Positions 7,634 to 12,644 of a stretch of 13,771 bases of DNA are shown here, piece by piece. The notes beneath the pieces were generated by a model. It saw only the letters and a program-made list of their open reading frames with translations, made no database searches and was not told the origin of the DNA. The DNA lies in the NCBI GenBank assembly GCA_019408975.1, contig DXVA01000090.1, forward strand, positions 1-13,771, in the 5' to 3' direction. The translations under genes and the position numbers were made by a program. Origin of the DNA: Lentisphaeria bacterium (GTDB taxonomy: Bacteria > Verrucomicrobiota > Lentisphaeria > Victivallales > UBA1829). Each line of letters opens with the position of its first letter. Position 1 is the first letter of the stretch.

Positions 7634-8716
7634 TCATTGATCCTGCCGGGGAAATGTCTCGCGCACAACAAGTCCAGAATGAACCCGCAGCGACATTCCG
7701 GAAAGATATTTCCGCGGCAGTCTGCCGTCACAGATGATTTCTCCGATCAGAGAGCCGATCTGTTCCCCCGGAACAAACAGAGAAGTCATCTGATAGGAGC
7801 GATACGCCGGAGAATCGTCAAAAGTGACGAGCCCATAATCCCTGCCGGCGCGAATCCCGTCTTTCGCAAGGGCATCCATCAGCCCTGCGGCAATTTCGTT
7901 ATTGATTGCAATAATCACGGCATCCGGCATGTGCTTCCGGATGAATCTGCACGGATATTCCGTTTCCGTTCCCGGCTCCGGCAAACCGTTTTTCTTCAGT
8001 TCCCGTGTAATCCCGTCACGCCGTTGTTTCAGCCAAATGCAGTTTTTCAGCGCATCCGTATAAAAAAACAGCGTATGACGGCACTGTTTTTCCGCAAGCA
8101 GTTTTCCAAGACGGACTCCATCGCTGAAATGATCAATATCAACGGTCGTGATATTTTCAAATCTCAAAGGTTCACCTGTCCGGTTCAGAAAAATCACCGG
8201 ACAGGAGAAGATTTGAAAAAGTTCACTGTTTTCATAAAGAAAATTCAGTTCGAAATTATCGAAAAAGACACATAAAGCACGCGGCTGAAGCCTGGCAAGA
8301 GAGTGCATCATTCCAGAAAAAACACCAGGAGCCTCGTTTACAGGAATAGCTTTATAGAGCAGACGGCAGCGTGCCGGGCGCACGGCTTCCTCAAGAGTCC
8401 GAAATGTGCCGCTGTGCCAATGAATATTCGATGGATGGGCGGAATGCAGAACGACGACCGCATTTTCGTCGGACTCCATCAGGTCACGAATCGCCTTCCG
8501 GTCAAGTTTCTCCGCCGCAAATGTCCCCTTGCGCCGTTTTCGGACAACCAGCCCGTGTGCGGCAAGCCGCTCGACGGCGCGTTTTGCATTCATCTTGTTG
8601 GTATGAAACTCAAGTGCAAGCTCCCGCTCAAACGGAATTTGCGCACCGCATGGATAAATCCCATCGGCAAGCCGCCTCAACAAGGTTCCATAGATCGCAT
8701 TCTGTTTCGCATTCAT
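7634..8716 (-). CDS. GntR-type winged-helix regulator with LacI-like effector domain (second copy type)
   Basis: This 360-residue regulator has the same two-part design as the one at 2344-3435 but a clearly different sequence, so they are not recent duplicates. Residues 1-68 form the GntR winged helix (IPFERELALEFHTNKMNAKR, then the VRKRRKGTF wing). Residues from about 75 to 350 form the LacI/GalR-like sugar-binding part (NENAVVVLHSAHP-like start, NITTVDIDHFSDGVRLGKLL, then YGLVTFDDSPAYR). I chose the ATG at 8716. A TTG 18 nt upstream (8734) is in frame but lies within the promoter spacer edge next to the -10. The gene is divergent from the pseudopilin-hydrolase operon, with 8717-8924 between them, and so is the probable regulator of that operon and of itself. 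The inducing sugar is unknown. It ends convergently towards the sodium-pump operon. Confidence 0.83.
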   Translation of the reverse strand: MNAKQNAIYGTLLRRLADGIYPCGAQIPFERELALEFHTNKMNAKRAVERLAAHGLVVRKRRKGTFAAEKLDRKAIRDLMESDENAVVVLHSAHPSNIHWHSGTFRTLEEAVRPARCRLLYKAIPVNEAPGVFSGMMHSLARLQPRALCVFFDNFELNFLYENSELFQIFSCPVIFLNRTGEPLRFENITTVDIDHFSDGVRLGKLLAEKQCRHTLFFYTDALKNCIWLKQRRDGITRELKKNGLPEPGTETEYPCRFIRKHMPDAVIIAINNEIAAGLMDALAKDGIRAGRDYGLVTFDDSPAYRSYQMTSLFVPGEQIGSLIGEIICDGRLPRKYLSGMSLRVHSGLVVRETFPRQDQ

Positions 8717-8724
8717 CCTGCCAA

Positions 8725-8753
8725 AATATAGCAAGCTCCATTCCGGAATGCAA
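8725..8753 (-). promoter_or_regulatory. promoter of the second regulator gene
   Basis: On the minus strand TTGCAT (8753-8748) and TATATT (8730-8725) are spaced by exactly 17 nt. The -35 hexamer and spacer are the same as in the first regulator's promoter. Only 8 nt lie between the -10 and the ATG at 8716, again implying a transcript that starts at or next to the start codon. Confidence 0.65.
8739..8750. promoter_or_regulatory. candidate operator, palindrome CATTCCGGAATG
   Basis: This is a perfect 12-bp palindrome in the promoter of the second regulator, covering part of the -35 and the spacer. Its sequence differs from the palindrome ahead of the first regulator, as expected if each protein recognises its own site. 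Autorepression is inferred from position. Confidence 0.6.
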
Positions 8754-8778
8754 GTTCATTAAAAAATAAAACTGCTGA

Positions 8779-8808
8779 AAATAGATTCTTTCATGTTTGA
8801 ATCTATTT
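8779..8808. promoter_or_regulatory. 30-bp dyad between the divergent genes, candidate operator
   Basis: AAATAGATTC (8779-8788) and GAATCTATTT (8799-8808) are perfect inverted repeats of 10 bp. The 10-bp spacer has CATG exactly at its centre, so the whole 30 bp is one dyad. It lies 33 bp upstream of the -35 of the pseudopilin operon promoter and 26 bp upstream of the regulator's -35. It is placed to serve either promoter. Confidence 0.6.
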
Positions 8809-8840
8809 CAGGATATTCGATTTTTTCAATTTTCATCCCA

Positions 8841-8868
8841 TTGACATTTTCATATTTTTCATTATCAT
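8841..8868 (+). promoter_or_regulatory. promoter of the pseudopilin-hydrolase operon
   Basis: A perfect consensus -35 TTGACA (8841-8846) is followed after 16 nt by TATCAT (8863-8868), a 5/6 match. Transcription should begin near 8875, some 50 nt ahead of the first ATG at 8925. It is the best-matching promoter in the window. Confidence 0.7.
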
Positions 8869-8875
8869 AGATAAT
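8861..8875. promoter_or_regulatory. small dyad over the -10 and start point
   Basis: ATTATC-ATA-GATAAT is a perfect 6-bp inverted repeat with a 3-bp spacer, lying on the -10 and the expected transcription start. A protein bound here would block the promoter. Because it is A/T-rich, chance symmetry is possible. Confidence 0.4.
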
Positions 8876-8968
8876 AAAGGACAGAAATCAATTCAAATAA
8901 ACTTAAACATCAGGAACCGGCATTATGACAAAAAAACAGGAAATCAGAATTATTGCATCAGACAGAGC

Positions 8969-8980
8969 CCCTGATCAGGG
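8969..8980. repeat. perfect palindrome CCCTGATCAGGG in the leader
   Basis: This 12-bp perfect palindrome lies 44 nt into the leader reading frame. The preceding base makes its first half CCCCTGATC, which is repeated exactly as the 3' arm region of the terminator-like hairpin at 9037-9045. The two segments could therefore compete for the same pairing partners. Confidence 0.6.
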
Positions 8981-9009
8981 AACTTGCAAAAGCGGTATTT
9001 CATTCCGGC

Positions 9010-9061
9010 AGCAGGACAGGGCAGAACGTTGCCACACCCCTGATCCTGCTTTTTCTTTCTT
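9010..9061 (+). terminator. terminator-like hairpin inside the leader, candidate attenuator
   Basis: AGCAGGACAGGG (9010-9021) pairs with CCCTGATCCTGCT (9038-9050) as a 12-bp stem with one bulged base and a 16-nt loop. A U-rich run (TTTTTCTTTCT, 9050-9060) follows at once. This is an intrinsic-terminator form, and it lies after the promoter at 8841-8868 and before the pseudopilin ATG at 9156. Read-through would have to be controlled for the operon to be expressed. Confidence 0.55.
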
Positions 9062-9067
9062 CATTCA

Positions 9068-9099
9068 ATTGTTGAATTGTTCGATTGTTCAAATGTTCC
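9068..9099 (+). repeat. four tandem 8-bp repeats
   Basis: ATTGTTGA, ATTGTTCG, ATTGTTCA and AATGTTCC follow each other without gaps. The first six bases are kept in the first three units and five of six in the last. Eight is not a multiple of three, so losing or gaining one unit would shift the leader's reading frame relative to the pseudopilin. Confidence 0.7.
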
Positions 9100-9106
9100 C
9101 CGTTCC

Positions 9107-9146
9107 TTCTTACTTCCGTGTTCCCTGCTCTTCTGTTCTTACTTCC
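9107..9146 (+). repeat. duplicated 11-bp word TTCTTACTTCC
   Basis: TTCTTACTTCC occurs at 9107-9117 and again at 9136-9146, 29 bp apart, with a pyrimidine-rich segment between and several GTTCC words nearby. It ends 9 bp before the pseudopilin ATG, directly next to the AGGGGGA ribosome binding site (9147-9153). Its role is unknown. Confidence 0.65.
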
Positions 9147-9155
9147 AGGGGGAAA

Positions 9156-9857
9156 ATGAAAATTTTCACACTGATCGAGTTCCTGATCGTGATTGCGATC
9201 ATCGCCATCCTTGCCGGGATGCTGCTGCCGGCATTGAACAAAGCAAGAGAAAAAGCAAAAGCGATTCAGTGCGTCAGCAATCTGAAACAATGCGGATATG
9301 CCGTCCAGCTTTATCGCGACACTTATGATGACTGGTTCTGGAATGGAGTTTCCGGAATTACGGAAAACGACAACAAAGTTTACTGGGGACTAAAACTGAA
9401 ACTCTGCGGTTTCATGAACAACCTGAAAGCAATGCAGTGCCCATCCACCCGCACGGGGACAGCCAGCGGGGACTGGTGGTATTCTTATACCTACGGGGCA
9501 GTCGCATTAAGCGGACTCCCAGCCTCGCATCTGCGATCGCCAATCTACCGGAAATACGGGGAACAGACGGTAACACCATCTCAAATCATTCTGCTGGCGG
9601 ACACCCGAAGCATCGAAAACGATTTTGCATGGCATCTTTTTCTCAACTATAAAACCTCCGCTCCCGGCGGATGGGGTTCGGTTTACCTTGTTCATTCCAA
9701 AGCGGCAAACGCCATAATGAGTGACGGGCATGTGGCGACAGCAGGGCTCTCCGCCCTGAGCGGTCAGGGGTTCTATGCCGCGGGATATCCGTCAAACGGC
9801 CTGGTAAAAATCACAGCCGTCACCTCTCCGAACATGATGATGCAAATAAATCTTTAA
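9156..9857 (+). CDS. pseudopilin with prepilin N-terminal helix and C-terminal H-X9-DG motif
   Basis: From the ATG at 9156 this is a 233-residue protein; if translation began at 8925 it would have 310. Residues 4-26 (FTLIEFLIVIAIIAILAGML) are a type IV pilin-like helix, with the conserved glutamate at position 5 of the expected mature protein. The usual glycine just before the mature phenylalanine is isoleucine here, so peptidase cleavage is uncertain. The helix continues in LLPALNKAREKAKAIQCVSNLKQCG, a pattern typical of planctomycete and Lentisphaerota pseudopilins. Near the C-terminus H180, nine residues, then D190-G191 match the 'prepilin processing-associated H-X9-DG' motif. AGGGGGA at 9147-9153 is close to the ATG at 9156. 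The product is probably a membrane-anchored, envelope-exposed protein. It shares an operon with the hydrolase that starts 19 nt later, suggesting a role in displaying, exporting or binding substrate for it. No pilus or type II secretion gene is in the window. Confidence 0.8.
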   Translation: MKIFTLIEFLIVIAIIAILAGMLLPALNKAREKAKAIQCVSNLKQCGYAVQLYRDTYDDWFWNGVSGITENDNKVYWGLKLKLCGFMNNLKAMQCPSTRTGTASGDWWYSYTYGAVALSGLPASHLRSPIYRKYGEQTVTPSQIILLADTRSIENDFAWHLFLNYKTSAPGGWGSVYLVHSKAANAIMSDGHVATAGLSALSGQGFYAAGYPSNGLVKITAVTSPNMMMQINL

Positions 9858-9876
9858 GCAAAAAGGAGACAGGATT

Positions 9877-12384
9877 ATGAAGTTGTTTCTTGCAATGACA
9901 CTTTCAGCGACTGCATTTATGCTTCCCGCACAAAAGGCGGAATCGGTACGCAGCGGACAGACTCTGATCCTCCGGAGCGGAGGCGCGGAATACCTCCTGA
10001 ATACAGAAGCGAACTGCAAAATCACCGGAATCAAATATCATGGCAGGCCTTTCTGGTATGCCGGTCAGAACACTGTCCTGAAAGGGCCCTACGGCTGGAT
10101 CATGGAAAATGATTCCCGCTGGAATGAACAGGCGGGAAAGAACAGTTATCAGATCGAAAAAACGGATCATGCCGTTCATGTCCGCGCAGTCTCCGAAGGC
10201 AAGACCCTGCGTCTCATCAAAAAACTGACTCTGCGCGATCAGAACCCGGCGCTGGAAACGGAAATCACCCTGGAAGTCAGCGGCAGTCTTTTTGCGGAAT
10301 GGGGATATTTTTCCCTGTTCAATATCCCGTCCGACAAGCGTGAATGGTTTCATCTCGGGCCGGAGATACGCGATGGAAAAATCACCGCCCGGCTTTTCCA
10401 TTATCCGGAATCACCGTTCTACGACTGGAAGACGAATACCCCGAAAAAACTCGGTAACGAGACTCCGAACTGGAACACTTTTGCATTGGTCGGACAGTAT
10501 GACAGACAGCTTGACCTCGGCATGATCTTTCATCTGCCGGAACAGCAAAACGGAGAAATCACATTCTTCTGCGGCGGCGGAAAAAATACGTTTCTCTCAC
10601 TGCGCTATCCCGGAATCGGGCCCGGAAAAGAAAAATGGATACAGAAAAAAGCAAGATTCGTCATGACGCCGTTTCAAGGCAGTCCGGAACAGGCTGCCGC
10701 GCCAATCCTTACCGCCCCCTATCTTTCATGGCTGGAAAACGTGGATCTGATGCCTTACCAGCAGGATACGGCAACGGCTCATCCATGCAGTCTGCCGGAA
10801 ACCCATGTCTGGAGCGAAACTGCTCTCCGCAAGATATTCAGGGAAGAGAGTGCGCCCGCGGCATACTCGGATGTCATCAGGCTGAACGGAGCAAAAAATG
10901 AAGGCATTACATTTCAGATCGCGCTGAAAGCCGGAAAGAACGGGCTCAAAAATGTCTCGATTGCCGCAGATTTGCTGAAAAATGTCGGCGGAGCCGTGAT
11001 ATCTCAAAAACATATTCGCTGGAACCCGCTCGGATATGTCGCGAATGACCGGATACTCAAAGGCACCCAGCTTACAGGCGAGATGCCGGATGTTCTGCTG
11101 GAACAGGCTCCGGTTGCCTGCCCGCCGGGAAAAACGCAGCCATTCCTGCTCAGAATCAATATTCCGCCGGAAGCAGAACCCGGACTCTACACGGGCAATC
11201 TCAAAATCCTTGCAGACGATATGCCGATCACGGACATTCCGGTGCGCCTGCGCGTCTGGAACTTCACGCTGCCGGAACAGCCGACGCTGCTGTCCGTCCT
11301 CAATCCGTGGCTCCACCGGATTGCGGCAATCTATCCGGACAATGCGGAACTGCGTGCAAAGGCATATCGTCAGGCAAGAGAGCTGACGCTTGATGCGCAC
11401 GGAGTCTGGCTCTGCCGCCAGGGACCGGAAATCAAATGGGACGAAGACGGCAATATCGTGAAGTTCGATACGTCTGCATTCGATCGTGAACTCGAAGACT
11501 ATTTCAGGCAGACCAAAGCGAAATTCGCAATCAGCTCCTTTGCCCGTTTCGGAGTCGGCGGCGCTCCATTCAAACAGGGATATTTCGGCACTCTCGAGGA
11601 GATCAATACCCCCCTCTGGGAAAAACGCGTGGCAAGTTTCGCAAAAGCGTTTCATGCCCATCTCGCCAAAAAAGATCTGCTGGATAAATTTATTCTGGAT
11701 GTTTTTGACGAGCCGCAGAAGCAATGGATTCCCTATTTGAAAAAAAATCTGGAAAATGTCCGGAAAAATGCGCCGGGGCTCATGATGACCTATCCGGGAC
11801 ACTATCATACGGAGCTGGACGGACTGATTGACCACTGGCAGTTGCTCCTCTATCCGGAACCCGCCATGGCATCCCCGGAGTTGAAAAGACATTTTGAATC
11901 CATCCGTTCCGCAATGGCTGTTTACAATCCCCCCAACTTCGAGGAAAACAGCATGAATTCCGCAATGCGCGGCCTTTACTGGTGGATGTGGCGCATGGGA
12001 ATCAGCGGATGGATGCAGTGGTGTACAACTCTTTGGACAAAAGTGGATGAAAATCCCGGCTGGAACGCATTCAACAACGCTTCATGGATCGCATACGGCC
12101 CTCATGGACTCCGCTCCACCATGCGCATGGAGATGTGCCGTCTGGGAAGCAATGATTATGAGTATCTGACTCTCCTTTCCGGCGTCCATGCCGAAGCTCG
12201 GAAAAATGGAAAAGCGAAAATCGAAGCGGAAGCTGCGGATCTGATGCGGCAGGCGGAAAAACTGACGGAAACCAACGGCAATCTGCTGCCGGCGGTCCAG
12301 AATGCAAAGGAACTTCATGCTGTCCGGGAACGGATCGGCAGTTTTCTGGACAGACAGGCGCAGCAGAATGAAAATCCGTCATGA
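9877..12384 (+). CDS. exported GH123/DUF4091-like glycoside hydrolase
   Basis: This 835-residue protein is probably an exported glycosidase. Residues 1-21 form a Sec signal peptide (MKLFLAMTLSATAFMLPAQ). A beta-rich domain of about residues 25-275 follows, then a second beta-sandwich at about 300-470 ending in VPVRLRVWNFTLPEQPT-like sequence (the N-terminal domain type of GH123 proteins). A TIM-barrel-like catalytic part covers about 475-770. D611 and E612 in DVFDEP match the neighbouring Asp-Glu pair that catalyses substrate-assisted cleavage of N-acetylhexosaminides in GH123. The end of the barrel (MRMEMCRLGSNDYEYLTLL, with D760 and E762) is the DUF4091 hallmark. A helical tail completes the protein. 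AGGAG at 9864-9868 sets the start, 19 nt after the pseudopilin stop, so both genes are one transcript. An amino-sugar substrate is a family-based guess, since DUF4091 proteins are largely uncharacterised. No clear terminator follows. Confidence 0.8.
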   Translation: MKLFLAMTLSATAFMLPAQKAESVRSGQTLILRSGGAEYLLNTEANCKITGIKYHGRPFWYAGQNTVLKGPYGWIMENDSRWNEQAGKNSYQIEKTDHAVHVRAVSEGKTLRLIKKLTLRDQNPALETEITLEVSGSLFAEWGYFSLFNIPSDKREWFHLGPEIRDGKITARLFHYPESPFYDWKTNTPKKLGNETPNWNTFALVGQYDRQLDLGMIFHLPEQQNGEITFFCGGGKNTFLSLRYPGIGPGKEKWIQKKARFVMTPFQGSPEQAAAPILTAPYLSWLENVDLMPYQQDTATAHPCSLPETHVWSETALRKIFREESAPAAYSDVIRLNGAKNEGITFQIALKAGKNGLKNVSIAADLLKNVGGAVISQKHIRWNPLGYVANDRILKGTQLTGEMPDVLLEQAPVACPPGKTQPFLLRINIPPEAEPGLYTGNLKILADDMPITDIPVRLRVWNFTLPEQPTLLSVLNPWLHRIAAIYPDNAELRAKAYRQARELTLDAHGVWLCRQGPEIKWDEDGNIVKFDTSAFDRELEDYFRQTKAKFAISSFARFGVGGAPFKQGYFGTLEEINTPLWEKRVASFAKAFHAHLAKKDLLDKFILDVFDEPQKQWIPYLKKNLENVRKNAPGLMMTYPGHYHTELDGLIDHWQLLLYPEPAMASPELKRHFESIRSAMAVYNPPNFEENSMNSAMRGLYWWMWRMGISGWMQWCTTLWTKVDENPGWNAFNNASWIAYGPHGLRSTMRMEMCRLGSNDYEYLTLLSGVHAEARKNGKAKIEAEAADLMRQAEKLTETNGNLLPAVQNAKELHAVRERIGSFLDRQAQQNENPS

Positions 12385-12440
12385 CCTGCTTTCCGCCGGA
12401 TTGCGTGCCGCGGCAAAAAGACAGTGCGGCATGTCGCCAT
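12385..12440. other. junction between hydrolase gene and GNAT remnant
   Basis: These 56 bp separate the hydrolase stop codon from the last recognisable GNAT codon. They hold a TGCCGCGGCA palindrome (12406-12415) and an inverted repeat TGCCGC/GCGGCA without a U-tract, so not a convincing terminator. This is where the break that truncated the GNAT gene must lie. Confidence 0.4.
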
Positions 12441-12572
12441 GTGAACATCAGCATCCGTCAACTCATATTCATAGGCGTAAACCACCTCGGGGTTCTGTAA
12501 AATCTCCTTCAAATCCGGCAAATCCGCCTGTGTCAGCTCGCGCAGCGACAACCGTTCCGTCTGCAATACCAT
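12441..12572 (-). pseudogene. 5' remnant of a GNAT (RimJ/RimL-type) N-acetyltransferase gene
   Basis: From the ATG at 12572 the minus strand encodes MVLQTERLSLRELTQADLPD and onwards to about residue 44 (NPEVVYAYEYELTDADVH), a clear N-terminus of a GNAT acetyltransferase with its usual 'TERLxLRxLTxxD' start. A GGGAG ribosome binding site precedes it (12579-12583). After that the reading frame turns into unrelated sequence and ends at 12315, antisense to the end of the hydrolase gene. About three quarters of the normal domain, including the acetyl-CoA binding loop, is missing, and no other frame in 12385-12440 restores it. The gene was therefore truncated at its 3' end, probably by a deletion or by arrival of the neighbouring hydrolase module. 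It lies 72 bp downstream of the oxidoreductase gene on the same strand. Confidence 0.7.
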
Positions 12573-12580
12573 GAAAAATC

Positions 12581-12629
12581 TCCCAAAACGGAAAAGCGGA
12601 ATATGACTTCAGTGAAATCACATTCCGCT
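12581..12629 (-). terminator. probable terminator of the oxidoreductase gene
   Basis: On the minus strand AGCGGAAT (12629-12622) pairs perfectly with ATTCCGCT (12602-12595). A smaller GTGA/TCAC hairpin sits inside, and TTTTCCGTTTT follows (12594 downwards). It lies 16 nt past the stop of the oxidoreductase gene. The U-tract is interrupted, so strength is moderate. It also overlaps the upstream region of the GNAT remnant. Confidence 0.5.
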
Positions 12630-12644
12630 CCGGTTCCGATTCGG

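Larger units (their letters stand above)
8925..9155 (+). other. structured leader, open in frame with the pseudopilin
   Basis: These 77 codons start with ATG (preceded by AGGA at 8912-8915) and run without a stop into the pseudopilin. The encoded stretch (MTKKQEIRIIASDRAPDQG and onwards) has no recognisable domain. It precedes the hydrophobic pilin helix, where a normal prepilin leader has only a few residues. The DNA holds a palindrome, a terminator-like hairpin, tandem 8-bp repeats and duplicated pyrimidine-rich words, listed separately. It is therefore either an upstream leader peptide region translated in frame, or an untranslated leader that happens to be open. By simple arithmetic (61/64 to the 77th power) chance openness is about 2.5 percent, which mildly favours translation. 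Confidence 0.45.

Noticed and set aside
8717..8734. TTG start at 8734 for the second regulator
   Set aside because: It lies in the promoter next to the -10 hexamer; the ATG at 8716 gives the usual GntR N-terminus.
9068..9146. Possible CRISPR-like repeats
   Set aside because: Units are 8 bp and contiguous, or 11 bp in two copies; there are no spacers of uniform length and no cas genes.
10726..11892. 388-codon open frame on the minus strand
   Set aside because: It is antisense to the exported hydrolase, has no recognisable domain or ribosome binding site, and the plus-strand frame has clear family motifs.
12406..12430. GC-rich inverted repeat after the hydrolase gene as a terminator
   Set aside because: No U-tract follows on either strand, so I treat it only as part of the junction.
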